From assembly GCF_033100135.1 (NCBI RefSeq), contig NZ_CP136920.1, forward strand, positions 2,165,001 to 2,229,000: DNA of 64,000 nucleotides. Direction: 5' to 3'. Source of the stretch: Rubellicoccus peritrichatus (lineage in GTDB: Bacteria > Verrucomicrobiota > Verrucomicrobiia > Opitutales > Cerasicoccaceae). The notes below the pieces were generated by a model. The model was not told where the DNA came from. It searched no databases and saw only the letters and a list, made by a program, of their open reading frames with translations. Below, piece by piece: positions 17,252 through 26,096 of the stretch (its first letter is position 1; the number at the start of each line of letters is the position of its first letter). Position numbers and translations under genes: made by a program.

Positions 17252-17585
17252 AGTTTATACGATTGGTAGTGTATTGTTGGGAATATCAGTATGCATTGTT
17301 ATTTTGTTTATGCAAAACATTAAATATTTATTTAGTTATTTTTTAAATTTATATTGTTGAATAAAATGTATATCCATTTGGCAGTGGATACGGTTGCATG
17401 GCATCCGTTTTGATCCCTTGCGATTAAAGCTTTCGGAATGATCAAGGCGTATATAAAACACTCTCAGGATGTTCTAATGCCATTTCGCATTGTGTTTATG
17501 GGCAATAGCCATTGCTCATCTTTATCCACCGTTTTGGTGAAGGTGAGCGCTGAGACGAGGGGGAGTGAGTCGCAGAGATAAATCT
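17252..17585. other. AT-rich intergenic stretch without a gene
   Basis: This 334-bp region lies between the start of a PEP-CTERM gene and the end of a small membrane-protein gene, both on the minus strand. The half next to the PEP-CTERM start is strongly AT-rich (TTTATTTAGTTATTTTTTAAATTT-like runs) and most likely holds its promoter. I see no conserved gene, RNA or clear hairpin. Confidence 0.4.
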
Positions 17586-18167
17586 TCAGAATGAATGAAG
17601 CGGACTCTTGGCGGCCTTTGTATCGTTTTTAACAAGCTTCACGATTCCCCATATCGAAAGACCGATACCGGCTACGGCTATCAGCATTCCGATGCCGAAT
17701 GCACCAAAGGCCAACCCGACAATTTTAAGCACACTAAACTCAGAAAAGGAGAAGACTCGGGCGTCAGAATCACCAGTGACACGAATTGTCAGTGTGCCCG
17801 GGGCAGTGACCTCCACATAGCCAATGGTGTTCTTTGTGCTGCTTCCAGTGCTTGAAGACATCATGGTGTTGCTAGTGAATTTCAGCTCTTCTCCCGCTTC
17901 GTCTTTGATCGATATTTGCAGGCCATCCGGGAGACTTTCTGAACGATTGTAGCTTTTTCCGTCAAAGATCGTTTGATAGTCGTTCCAGAGGTAGTAGCGG
18001 GCGGGTTTCTCTATTTCAAATTGATGTTCACCGGGAATGATGAACTGTCTTTTGTCTGAATCATCCAGTGCCAGAATTACAGGGATGATGACAGCAAGTG
18101 GAGCAACGAATGCACCAACGATAAAGATGACGATTCCGGAGATGAGCGTTTTGAGTCCTTTTTTCAT
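17586..18167 (-). CDS. Small two-helix membrane protein
   Basis: This 193-aa protein was not recognised. It has a transmembrane helix at about 8-33 (LISGIVIFIVGAFVAPLAVIIP), a central beta-rich, probably extracytoplasmic part (about 38-135) with EHQFEIEKPARYYLWNDY and a Ser/Thr-rich stretch, and a second hydrophobic region (about 148-178, Gly/Ala/Ile-rich). A basic tail follows. The central part ends in YVEVTAPGTLTIRVTG, which looks like a small beta-sandwich. The next gene upstream (18201-18482) is another small membrane protein on the same strand with a 33-bp gap, so they may be co-transcribed. Confidence 0.55.
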   Translation of the reverse strand: MKKGLKTLISGIVIFIVGAFVAPLAVIIPVILALDDSDKRQFIIPGEHQFEIEKPARYYLWNDYQTIFDGKSYNRSESLPDGLQISIKDEAGEELKFTSNTMMSSSTGSSTKNTIGYVEVTAPGTLTIRVTGDSDARVFSFSEFSVLKIVGLAFGAFGIGMLIAVAGIGLSIWGIVKLVKNDTKAAKSPLHSF

Positions 18168-18200
18168 TTTGGCGAATGCCGCATGAAATAATGTAGCAGA

Positions 18201-18482
18201 TTAGCTGAGACTTGGTTCGCTGCTCCTTTTATTCCAGAAAGCAATGAAGAAGGGTAAAAATAAAAAGTAAGCTGTCCAGGATAGATGCTTCCATGGAGAG
18301 GTAAGCAGCAAGGTCGCTGTTAATTGAGCCAACACTGCCAAAAGCAAAATACTGGCCATGAGCGCATTGAATATCGTTTCTTTGGGATGGGAATGATAGC
18401 GGAAACCGATGTAAGTACCAATAATGCCTGCGCCAATACCGAAGTTAGCCCCAACGATAGCAACAGTTGTATTTATATCCAC
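18201..18482 (-). CDS. Small three-helix membrane protein
   Basis: This 93-aa protein is almost entirely hydrophobic, with helices at about 6-26 (VAIVGANFGIGAGIIGTYIGF), 38-60 and 66-86, and an HSHP turn between the first two. It was not recognised. The start is a GTG (18480-18482) preceded at a good distance by an AAAGGA ribosome-binding site, which supports this start over any internal codon. It is in the same direction as the membrane protein at 17586-18167. Confidence 0.5.
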   Translation of the reverse strand: MDINTTVAIVGANFGIGAGIIGTYIGFRYHSHPKETIFNALMASILLLAVLAQLTATLLLTSPWKHLSWTAYFLFLPFFIAFWNKRSSEPSLS

Positions 18483-18544
18483 TTGTTATTCCTTTCCGTC
18501 TTATGATGAATTGTAGAGAAAAGAATATTATCTCAGATGACTTA

Positions 18545-19036
18545 TTAGGTGTCTAGTTGAATTTGCCAATAGCCCACGTCCAGCCACTCCTCGAACTTGA
18601 AGCCAACTTGCTCGTAGTGTGCCACTTTCTTCATCCCGAATTTTTCATGAAGTGCGACACTTGCTGCATTGGGGAGTGTGACTCCTCCAATGACCACGTG
18701 CATTCGCATCGCCTTGAGTTCATCAAACAAGGCTTCATAAAGCTTTGTTCCTAATCCTTTTGATCTGTGTTGATGCGATAAGTATACCGACACCTCAGCA
18801 GTATGTTTGTAAGCACTTCTTTCGTTCCATTTCGAAGAGTAGGCATACCCAACAACAGATTCTGATTCGAGTGCCACATACCATGAGAATCCGGCTGAAT
18901 TCGATTTTTCAATTCGTTGGATGATATCTTCCGCATCAATCGGGTCTTCCTCAAATGTAATAACTGTATTCTCTATGTAATAATTATAGATTTGAGCTAT
19001 GCTTGTGGCATCATCGAATGTGGCTTTGCGTATCAT
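18545..19036 (-). CDS. GNAT N-acetyltransferase (phosphinothricin acetyltransferase-like)
   Basis: This 163-aa cytosolic acetyltransferase has an N-terminal IRKATFDDATSIAQIYNYYIENTVITFEE segment that matches the phosphinothricin/methionine-sulfoximine type of GNAT. The central AEVSVYLSHQHRSKGLGTKLYEAL carries the acetyl-CoA-binding RxxGxG/A loop (about residues 92-98). The C-terminal ASVALHEKFGMKKVAHYEQVGFKF completes the fold. These enzymes acetylate amino groups of small amino-acid-like compounds. The real substrate is not known. It stands alone upstream of a 178-bp gap before the acs end. Confidence 0.85.
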   Translation of the reverse strand: MIRKATFDDATSIAQIYNYYIENTVITFEEDPIDAEDIIQRIEKSNSAGFSWYVALESESVVGYAYSSKWNERSAYKHTAEVSVYLSHQHRSKGLGTKLYEALFDELKAMRMHVVIGGVTLPNAASVALHEKFGMKKVAHYEQVGFKFEEWLDVGYWQIQLDT

Positions 19037-19214
19037 TGGTTTATTGGGCTAACACCTTAAAGTGTTTGGAAGGTACTTCAATGGCTTATTCCATGGAGTG
19101 GTGTGTGAAAGCGTTAACCAGGTACAAGCTACACCCGTTCCCTTTTTTAGTGGAATGTTTCTGAATAAGGCCTGCTGAATCGTGGCGACTGGGCGCAGCC
19201 GCTTCCAATCGGTT

Positions 19215-21167
19215 TTAGCCCTTGATCTTATCCTTGAGAATCTCGACGACGGATGGATCGGCCAGGGTGCTGATGTTGCCCAGTGGACGATCCTCTGCGA
19301 TGTCGCGAAGGAGGCGACGCATGATTTTGCCGGAGCGTGTCTTGGGCAGATCGCCTGAGAAAATGATTTTCTCAGGACGGGCAAACTTGCCGATCTTGCT
19401 ATCGACCATACTCGTCAATTCCTTTCGCATGACATCTTCGTCTCCTTCCGCGCCAGTGCGGATAATGACAAAGGCGACAAGGCCCTGGCCTTTGATCTCA
19501 TGAGGCACCCCGATGACGGCGCTTTCCGCAACTGCCGGGTGTTCCACAAAAACGCTCTCAAGTTCGGCGGTACCGATGCGGTGGCCGGATACATTGACGA
19601 CATCATCGACGCGGCCAGTGATCCAAAAGTAACCATCTTCGTCTTTGATCGCACCATCACCAGGGAAGTAATACTTGCCGTCCCACTTGCACCAGTAAGT
19701 GCTCTTGTAACGCTCCGGGTCTCCATAAATTCCGCGCAGCATTGATGGCCATGGTTTGCGAATGGCGAGAATGCCGCGTTCGACTTCGTTACCATCTTCG
19801 TCGAGCACTGCTGCATCGATTCCAGGGAAGGGCACTGTTGCTGAGCCGGGCTTTGTAGCAATGGCACCAGGAAGCGGGGTCAGCATGTGGCCACCAGTTT
19901 CAGTCTGCCACCAAGTATCAACAATCGGGCACTTTTCTGCACCGATCATACGGTGATACCACATCCAGGCTTCTGGATTGATCGGCTCACCAACGGTTCC
20001 GAGCAGGCGCAGGCTGGACAGGTCGTGCTTGGTCACATGATCGTCGCCCCATTTCATGAAGGCGCGAATTGCGGTTGGAGCGGTGTAAAAGATACTGACC
20101 TTATATTTCTCAACAATTTCCCAGAAGCGGTTTTCCGCCGGGTAGTTGGGAGCGCCTTCATACATCACCTGGCTGACACCATTCTGCATCGGCCCATAGA
20201 CGATGTAGCTGTGGCCGGTGATCCAGCCGACGTCGGCGGTGCACCAGTAGACGTCTTTTTCGGGCTTGAGGTCAAAAGTGAGCTTGGAGGTTAGGTAAGT
20301 GCCAACCATGTAACCACCAGTTGTGTGCATGATGCCCTTGGGCTTGCCAGTTGAACCGCTGGTGTAGAGGAGGAAGAGCATGTCTTCTGCATCCATTTCC
20401 TCGGGAGCGCATTCGTCAGAGGCATTTTTGGCAAGGTCGTGATACCAATGGTCGCGACCTTCAACCCAGCCGTGGGCAAATGGTTCCTTTTCCGGGTGAC
20501 GCTGAACAACGAGCACGTTTTTGATGCATTCGCAATCGGCGATGCCTTCGTCTACGATGTTCTTGGTCAACAGCTCCTTTCCGCGGCGATAAGTTCCGTC
20601 GGAGGTGATGACTGCCTTGGAGGAAGCATCGAGGACACGGTCTTTGATACTCTCAGCCGAGAATCCGGCAAAAATGACGCTATGGACCGCACCAATGCGG
20701 GCGCAGGCGAGGGTGGCGATGGCCAGCTCGGGAACCATTGGGAGGTAAACCGCAACACTGTCACCCTTGCCGATGCCCATTGCCTTGAGAGCGTTGGCGA
20801 AGCGACTGACTTCCTTTTGCATATCGGCGTAGGTCAGCACGCGGCTGTCGCCCGGCTCGCCTTCCCAATAAATGGCGACACGGTCACCATTGCCCGCTTC
20901 AACATGGCGGTCGATGCAGTTGACGGTAATGTTGGTTTTGCCGCCGGTAAACCACTTATAGAAAGGTGCGTCTGACTCATCGAGCACCTTGTCCCACGGC
21001 TTCATCCAGGTCAGCTCACTGGCGACTTCACTCCAGAAGCCTTCCGGATCATCGATGCTGCGTTTATGCAGGGCACGATAAGCCTCCAGACTTCCAAGAT
21101 GGGACTGCGACGCGAAGTCGGCAGTGGGTTGAAACAAGCGGGTTTCCGAGACAGTGGGTTCTGACAT
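19215..21167 (-). CDS. acs: Acetyl-CoA synthetase
   Basis: This 650-aa AMP-forming ligase activates acetate to acetyl-CoA in two steps. The P-loop-like A3 motif is LLYTSGSTGKPKGIMH (about 260-275). The TWWQTETGGHMLTPLPGA motif (A5) and the WITGRVDDVVNVSGHRIGT hinge/A8 region follow. The conserved lysine target of acetylation lies in PKTRSGKIMRRLLRDI near the C-terminus. The N-terminal WFTGGKTNITVNCIDRH element is typical for Acs. The length is standard. It is a single-gene unit, divergent from queA. No acetate kinase or acuABC genes are nearby. Confidence 0.96.
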   Translation of the reverse strand: MSEPTVSETRLFQPTADFASQSHLGSLEAYRALHKRSIDDPEGFWSEVASELTWMKPWDKVLDESDAPFYKWFTGGKTNITVNCIDRHVEAGNGDRVAIYWEGEPGDSRVLTYADMQKEVSRFANALKAMGIGKGDSVAVYLPMVPELAIATLACARIGAVHSVIFAGFSAESIKDRVLDASSKAVITSDGTYRRGKELLTKNIVDEGIADCECIKNVLVVQRHPEKEPFAHGWVEGRDHWYHDLAKNASDECAPEEMDAEDMLFLLYTSGSTGKPKGIMHTTGGYMVGTYLTSKLTFDLKPEKDVYWCTADVGWITGHSYIVYGPMQNGVSQVMYEGAPNYPAENRFWEIVEKYKVSIFYTAPTAIRAFMKWGDDHVTKHDLSSLRLLGTVGEPINPEAWMWYHRMIGAEKCPIVDTWWQTETGGHMLTPLPGAIATKPGSATVPFPGIDAAVLDEDGNEVERGILAIRKPWPSMLRGIYGDPERYKSTYWCKWDGKYYFPGDGAIKDEDGYFWITGRVDDVVNVSGHRIGTAELESVFVEHPAVAESAVIGVPHEIKGQGLVAFVIIRTGAEGDEDVMRKELTSMVDSKIGKFARPEKIIFSGDLPKTRSGKIMRRLLRDIAEDRPLGNISTLADPSVVEILKDKIKG

Positions 21168-21209
21168 AGGGGAGGAGAGCTAAGACGGAAAACGGTAGTT
21201 TGGAAAGGA

Positions 21210-21291
21210 AATTGCCACCAAGACGTCAAGGCCACAGGGTTCGTTATAGTGATGATAAGTTTTTCTTAACTGATTGCCTCTGTGGCAAACC
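21210..21291. repeat. Degenerate repeat words upstream of queA
   Basis: The acs-queA divergent gap has a GCCACCAAGACGTCAAGGCCAC word at about 21216-21237 and CTCTGTGGCAAACCAC at about 21279-21294. These belong to the same vocabulary as the long inverted repeat at 22441-22624 on the other side of queA. They look like a decayed copy of a dispersed element. The queA promoter must also lie here. Confidence 0.35.
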
Positions 21292-21350
21292 ACATCACCT
21301 TTGATTGCGCTTGACTCGCATCCGTCAGTTTGGCGGCTTCCATGCTGTCA

Positions 21351-22436
21351 ATGAAAACGGCTGCACTTGATTTCCACCTTCCACCTGAGTTGATTGCGCA
21401 GGAGCCTGCTGCGCGAAGAGACGAGTCGCGTTTATTGGTCGTCGATCGTTCAAATGGGAAGATCGAGCATGCGGTCTTTAAGGATTTGCCAAACTTTCTG
21501 CCTCAGCCTTGTCGGCTGTTTCGCAACAACGCCACGGTTTTTAAAGCGCGTCTGCGTGGACGACGTGATGGCGGTGGAGCGGTTGAATGCCTATTGCTCG
21601 AACCAGGAGTGGAGCCTGGTCTTTTCTGGTGCCTGTTACGTCCGGGTAAACGATTACAGCCGGGAAAGTCTTTCACTTTGGGGCTAGGCGAAGCGACTTG
21701 CCAGGTCGTTAATAAAAACGACGAAGGCGAATATCTCGTTAAGTTCCTGGAGAATGATGAAGTGGTTGATCCTTTGGACGTAGCCGAACGCTTTGGGGAA
21801 ATGCCCTTACCACCTTACATCGAACGCGGCTCGGGTGAAGACCATCGGTTACAGGATCTTGATCCAACACGCTACCAAACGGTCTATGCTGATCCACAAA
21901 ACCGTGTTGCTGCTGCCGCACCTACTGCAGGGCTTCATTTCACTCCGGAGTTATTCAAACAGCTCGAGATTGGTGGATCACGTTTTTATGATCTTACCTT
22001 ACACGTCGGTCTCGGCACCTTTCAACCTGTCTCGGTGGATGACTTGAATGACCATCACATTCATGAGGAGTTTTATTCGATTCCGTCGGAAACAGTTGCG
22101 GCACTAAAGCCGGATGCGTCTGGCGGCCCAAGGGTGATGGTTGGCACGACATCAGTCCGATCAGCAGAAGACTTTGCCAAAAAAAATAAATCTTACGAGG
22201 GCGGCACATGGTCGACACGAGCAGATCTTTTCATCCGTCCGCCTTTTGATTTTCAAGTCACGGACCATCTGATCACCAACTTCCATCTGCCACGCTCAAC
22301 CCTGCTTTGCCTCGTGGCATCATTTCTTGATCCCAAAGACGAAACCGGACTCGAACAACTGAAAGCCATCTATGCCGAGGCAATTGAGCAGCGTTATCGT
22401 TTTTTCAGTTACGGTGATGCGATGCTGATTTTGTGA
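21351..22436 (+). CDS. queA: S-adenosylmethionine:tRNA ribosyltransferase-isomerase
   Basis: This 361-aa enzyme moves the ribosyl part of SAM onto 7-aminomethyl-7-deazaguanine in tRNA, forming epoxyqueuosine. Conserved segments are LPPELIAQEPAARRDESRLLVVDR at the start, RLFRNNATVFKARLRG, LPPYIERGSGEDHRLQDLDPTRYQTVYA and VAAAAPTAGLHFTPELF, then LHVGLGTFQPV and ITNFHLPRSTLLCLV near the end. All are usual QueA signatures. Three starts are possible (TTG 21330, ATG 21342, ATG 21351). The last gives the typical N-terminus, but no strong ribosome-binding site decides it. It converges on an FAD protein gene across a long inverted repeat. Confidence 0.94.
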   Translation: MKTAALDFHLPPELIAQEPAARRDESRLLVVDRSNGKIEHAVFKDLPNFLPQPCRLFRNNATVFKARLRGRRDGGGAVECLLLEPGVEPGLFWCLLRPGKRLQPGKSFTLGLGEATCQVVNKNDEGEYLVKFLENDEVVDPLDVAERFGEMPLPPYIERGSGEDHRLQDLDPTRYQTVYADPQNRVAAAAPTAGLHFTPELFKQLEIGGSRFYDLTLHVGLGTFQPVSVDDLNDHHIHEEFYSIPSETVAALKPDASGGPRVMVGTTSVRSAEDFAKKNKSYEGGTWSTRADLFIRPPFDFQVTDHLITNFHLPRSTLLCLVASFLDPKDETGLEQLKAIYAEAIEQRYRFFSYGDAMLIL

Positions 22437-22440
22437 CTTA

Positions 22441-22624
22441 TTTGGACACAGAGAGCACAGAGGAGGCACAGAGAACACGGAGTCTTAATCTATCTATTGT
22501 GACATTGTAATCGGTGCATAGAATATTTAAATTCACGTATCTCTCAGCATGACAATCACAGCTTTCAAATTCTCGATACCATCTCCGTAATCTCTGTGCC
22601 TCCTCTGTGCTCTCTGTGTCCAAA
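22441..22624. repeat. Long inverted repeat of CACAGAG/CTCTGTG type
   Basis: Left arm 22441-22474 and right arm 22591-22624 are perfect reverse complements over 34 bp, and another ACGGAG block extends the pairing to about 42 bp (22441-22482 and 22583-22624). The arms are made of repeated CACAGAG/GCACAGAGG words. The loop is about 100 bp and not coding. There is no T-run beside either arm, so it is not an ordinary intrinsic terminator, though it sits exactly between the stops of two convergent genes. Repeats with these words occur in many PVC and other genomes. Confidence 0.85.
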
Positions 22625-22630
22625 ACTACG

Positions 22631-23845
22631 TCACGCCATCGCCATACCTGCAAGGTAGCCAGTGGTCCAGGCGGACTGTAAATTGTAGCCACCCGTGATT
22701 CCGTCGATGTCGAGGGTTTCGCCGGCGAAGTAAAGCCCCGGGACTTTACGGCTTTCCATTGTTTTGAAGTTTACCTCCTTAAGGCTGACACCTCCACAGG
22801 TAACGAACTCTTCTTTGTTTGTACTTTTTCCAGTGACTTCAAATGAGCCGCAGAAGAGTTCATCAACGAGTGCACGTTCCTGGCTTTTAGGTAAGTGGCT
22901 CCAACGTTGCTCGCGGGATATTCCAGCTGCCTGAACAAGCCGTTCCCAAAGACGGGATGGGATATCGAAAGCTGGATTTGAGGCGACCAGTTTTTTGGCC
23001 CAATCCTGACGAAGCGTCTTTAGTTTAGATTGGATGGCTTCGCGGTTTTCGATTGAAGTCCAGTTGATGCGGATCGAGAAATGATAATCCTTTTCCGCCA
23101 GCTCTCTTGCCCCCCATGCCGAGAGCTTCAGAATTCCGGGTCCACTCAAGCCCCAGTGTGTAATGAGAACCGGGCCGGTGTTTGTCAGTTTGGTTCCTGG
23201 AATTGAAATCGTGCCCGTTGGAACTGAAATGCCGGCGAGTCCGTCAATTCGAGCATCATCAATGTTAAAAGTAAATAGTGACGGAGCCAACGGAGTGATA
23301 GTATGGCCAAGTGCTTCGATGCTTTCCACGAGAGTGCCGTTTTTCAGTCCACCAATCGCAACCAGAACTTGGTCCGCCGGATGGACTTCTCCTGATGCAC
23401 TGATCGTAAAGCCGTTGTCTTTCTGGTGAAGAGTGGATACCCGGGATCGAAGTTCGGTTTGAATGTCCAGCTTTTCCGCTTCATTGACAAGGCAGTCGAT
23501 GATGGTTTGCGAATTGTCTGTTGTGGGAAAAATACGACCATCGGCTTCCGTTTTGAGAGTGACTCCGCGATCGGCAAACCAGTCAATTGTATCCTGAGGC
23601 TGCCATGCATAGAACGGGCCACGGAGCGTGCGCTGGCCACGGGGATAGGCTTCGATTAAAGCAATGGGGTCATAACAGGCGTGAGTTACATTGCAGCGTC
23701 CGCCACCGGATATTCCGACTTTTGTCAGAACACGTGAGCTTGCTTCCAGAATAGTAACATCCGCTTGCGGATTCTGCGCCTTGCAGGTCAGGGCTGCAAA
23801 GAAACCGGCCGCTCCACCGCCAACGATGATAATGCGTTTGCTCAT
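22631..23845 (-). CDS. HI0933-type NAD(P)/FAD-dependent oxidoreductase
   Basis: This 404-aa flavoprotein has a Rossmann FAD-binding motif IIIVGGGAAGFFAALTC at the very start and the family-specific KVGISGGGRCNVTHACYD (about 50-66). The closing motifs FVTCGGVSLKEVNFKTME and VPGLYFAGETLDIDGITGGYNLQ are diagnostic of the HI0933/YhiN group. Substrate and role are unknown for the family. An open frame extends 22 codons further upstream, but the FAD motif and the ATG at 23845 fix the start. It is convergent with queA. Confidence 0.9.
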   Translation of the reverse strand: MSKRIIIVGGGAAGFFAALTCKAQNPQADVTILEASSRVLTKVGISGGGRCNVTHACYDPIALIEAYPRGQRTLRGPFYAWQPQDTIDWFADRGVTLKTEADGRIFPTTDNSQTIIDCLVNEAEKLDIQTELRSRVSTLHQKDNGFTISASGEVHPADQVLVAIGGLKNGTLVESIEALGHTITPLAPSLFTFNIDDARIDGLAGISVPTGTISIPGTKLTNTGPVLITHWGLSGPGILKLSAWGARELAEKDYHFSIRINWTSIENREAIQSKLKTLRQDWAKKLVASNPAFDIPSRLWERLVQAAGISREQRWSHLPKSQERALVDELFCGSFEVTGKSTNKEEFVTCGGVSLKEVNFKTMESRKVPGLYFAGETLDIDGITGGYNLQSAWTTGYLAGMAMA

Positions 23846-23969
23846 GTTTGAGGTGACTCTGGTGATAAGATTAGTTTTAATTGGGCCAAGAGAAATCTTT
23901 TGTATGCCCACCTTTTGTGTTTAGCAGAATGTAGTTGCGGCTTGGGCGAGGGTTGGTTGCCATGGCCGC

Positions 23970-25367
23970 ATGCCAATTCTTCGAAAAGCATTTTTCCAAT
24001 TTGTTAGTTCTGCCCTTCTAGTCGTTGTTTTCTCTGCCTTTGCAAAAGCAGAGGTGGACTTTGAGAAACTCTTTGATGAGCGCCTTAGCAGTGTGGTTGC
24101 GGTTGAGTTCTTTATCCAGCAGGAAGTCGAACGTGAGCCCGCGATTGCCATTGGTTTGGTTTTCGATGAAGAGGGGCGGGTTGTACTGCTGGATACTGCA
24201 ATTCCGTCATGGCTGCCGCCTGAGCGATTCAGAGACTTCCGTGTTCACCATCTGGGTGAGGATGCCGAGGGATATGAAGCCACTTATCTTGGGCAGGATT
24301 ATTTGACGGGCTATCATTTCATTCAGATTGAGGAGAATCAGGAGGCGTTTACCTCGGTTGCCAAGTTCGGCAGTGCGTTGCCGAAGCGCGGTGATCTGAT
24401 TTGGGGAATTGGCGTAATGGGTAAGCAATGGGCTTTCCTGCCGTATTTCCTCAGTGGACGATTGAGTGCGGTTGAGCCGTTGCCTTGGGACATTGGATTC
24501 AGTGATACTCCCGTAGCTTCGCCAGGTTCGGTTGTTTTCGATGAGTCTGGAACATTTGTTGGCTGGGCTGGGTCTCCTGTGACTCAGGACAAGGTGATTT
24601 TCCTTGGAAATGACCGTCACCGGGCGGCGATTCAGGATGTTCGTGAATCAACCATGTTTCTGACCGCGGAGGAGTTTTATAAACACATTCAACGGGTTCC
24701 CTCAAAGCCGATTGGCGATCCGCGTCCCTGGTTGGGCGTCAGTGGCATGCAGCCTCTGGACCGCGAGGCAGCGACATATCTCGGTTTGGAAAAACAGGGT
24801 AGTCTTGTTATCAGCGATGTGATTGAGGAAGGCCCGGCTGAGGCTGCCGGCCTTCAAAGCCGCGACATCATTGTTGCACTGGATGGCGAGCCTTTACCGA
24901 AGCTAAAACCGGATTTTGTCGTGCCGCGTTATTTTGAGCGTAAGGTTTTAACCAAGGACATCGGCGATACGATCAAGATGACAGTGATTCGTGGAGATGA
25001 AACGATGGAAATTGATGCGAACCTGATTCAACAACCGACTCCTCTGAAAGAAGCGCAGCGTGTTTATTTTCCTGAGCTTGGTTTGGCTATTCGCGAATTC
25101 ACGCTTTATGATGGAATTGCACGTCGGATCTTACGTTCGAGTGATGAGGGCGTGATTGTTGATTTTGTTAAACCAAACAGCCAGGTGAACTCGGCTGGTC
25201 TTGTGTCCGGAGACTGGATCAAGGAGGTGGATGGACAGAAGGTGAAAGACTTTGCCGAAGCTGAGGCTATCTTTACCAAGCTGGAAGAAGAGCAAACTGA
25301 CGCCGACTTTGTTATTCTGGTCAGTCGCAATGGCGAAACGAAAGTACTTCGGGTGAAGCGTAAGTAG
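23970..25367 (+). CDS. Exported trypsin-fold PDZ protein, probably a pseudoprotease
   Basis: This 465-aa protein has a signal peptide (residues about 1-27, ending AFAKA). A region of about 30-235 aligns in outline with the DegP/HtrA protease domain. Two PDZ domains follow (about 245-345 and 365-460), seen in PRPWLGVSGMQPL with GSLVISDVIEEGPAEAAGLQSRDIIVALDG and in GVIVDFVKPNSQVNSAGLVSGDWIKEVDG. The protease triad is not visible: VVLLDTAIPSW stands where the His motif would be, and ASPGSVVFDESG where GNSGGPLF would be. It would thus be a periplasmic PDZ chaperone or adaptor, not a protease. It is divergent from the flavoprotein gene. Confidence 0.75.
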   Translation: MPILRKAFFQFVSSALLVVVFSAFAKAEVDFEKLFDERLSSVVAVEFFIQQEVEREPAIAIGLVFDEEGRVVLLDTAIPSWLPPERFRDFRVHHLGEDAEGYEATYLGQDYLTGYHFIQIEENQEAFTSVAKFGSALPKRGDLIWGIGVMGKQWAFLPYFLSGRLSAVEPLPWDIGFSDTPVASPGSVVFDESGTFVGWAGSPVTQDKVIFLGNDRHRAAIQDVRESTMFLTAEEFYKHIQRVPSKPIGDPRPWLGVSGMQPLDREAATYLGLEKQGSLVISDVIEEGPAEAAGLQSRDIIVALDGEPLPKLKPDFVVPRYFERKVLTKDIGDTIKMTVIRGDETMEIDANLIQQPTPLKEAQRVYFPELGLAIREFTLYDGIARRILRSSDEGVIVDFVKPNSQVNSAGLVSGDWIKEVDGQKVKDFAEAEAIFTKLEEEQTDADFVILVSRNGETKVLRVKRK

Positions 25368-25397
25368 TGCTTTCTTTGGGCGATACTTTTGAGAATG

Positions 25398-26081
25398 CTA
25401 TGGCGAATCACCGTTTTTACTATCCAGGAGCTTATGCTCAATCGCCACGTCATGGAGCTTTAGATAAAGCTCTCTGCTAATCCATGCATCGGTGGCAGCG
25501 TAACTGATCTGGTTTTGAGTGAGGTTCTTTTTGGCCCAATTGCTGATCTGCGCGCCTTTTGAGACACGTTTGCTGAGGAAAAGTGCAACCAGGCTGCGGA
25601 GTCCAGTGTTGGCGACACCAATTTTCTTAGAGAGCACATTAATTTCTGCGAAGCCATCGGCTTCGAAATCTTCGATTTCCTTTAGCCGTTTTACATCATC
25701 ATGGAGGGCAACGCCGACTTTGGTGATATCCCTGCTTTGGAGCAATGGACGTATGCAGCCAAGCCCACCAAGGCGATCGAGTTGAAAGATAAAAGCTTCT
25801 TCGTTGCCAGCGAACTGGACGATTGAGGGAGGATAGTTATCCCCTTTCTTGAAGGAGGGGCGTGATTCGGTGTCGAAGCCCAGTACGCTTGACTGGCTGA
25901 GTCTGGAGACCGCGATATCAGCCGAATCTGGCGTTGTTATGATATGAACTCTTCCGTTAAACCGAGCCAGCGGCAGTTGGTTTATCTCATCTTTACTGAT
26001 TCGCTTCGGTATGCCGGGGAGGGCTTCTTCAGGTTCAGCGTCCGATTCCTGGATGTTTGTTTGCGTATTATCTTTTTCCAC
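25398..26081 (-). CDS. DEDDy 3'-5' exonuclease (RNase D-like)
   Basis: This 227-aa protein has an N-terminal Gln/Glu/Asp-rich part (about 1-40) and then a DnaQ/RNase D exonuclease domain. Exo I is VLGFDTESRPSF (Asp and Glu), Exo II is KVGVALHDDVKRL and Exo III is YAATDAWISRELY with the Tyr of the DEDDy type. No HRDC domain is present, so it is much shorter than RNase D and fits the stand-alone 3'-5' exonuclease group. It may trim RNA. The start is a GTG (26079-26081), as no ATG lies upstream of the domain. It is 15 bp from an MBL-fold gene on the same strand and probably in one operon. Confidence 0.85.
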   Translation of the reverse strand: MEKDNTQTNIQESDAEPEEALPGIPKRISKDEINQLPLARFNGRVHIITTPDSADIAVSRLSQSSVLGFDTESRPSFKKGDNYPPSIVQFAGNEEAFIFQLDRLGGLGCIRPLLQSRDITKVGVALHDDVKRLKEIEDFEADGFAEINVLSKKIGVANTGLRSLVALFLSKRVSKGAQISNWAKKNLTQNQISYAATDAWISRELYLKLHDVAIEHKLLDSKNGDSP

Positions 26082-26096
26082 GTGGAGCTTCTACTC

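Noticed and set aside
22438-22692. An 84-codon open frame on the minus strand
   Set aside because: It is formed by the long inverted repeat and by the end of the flavoprotein gene; there is no start context or conserved content.
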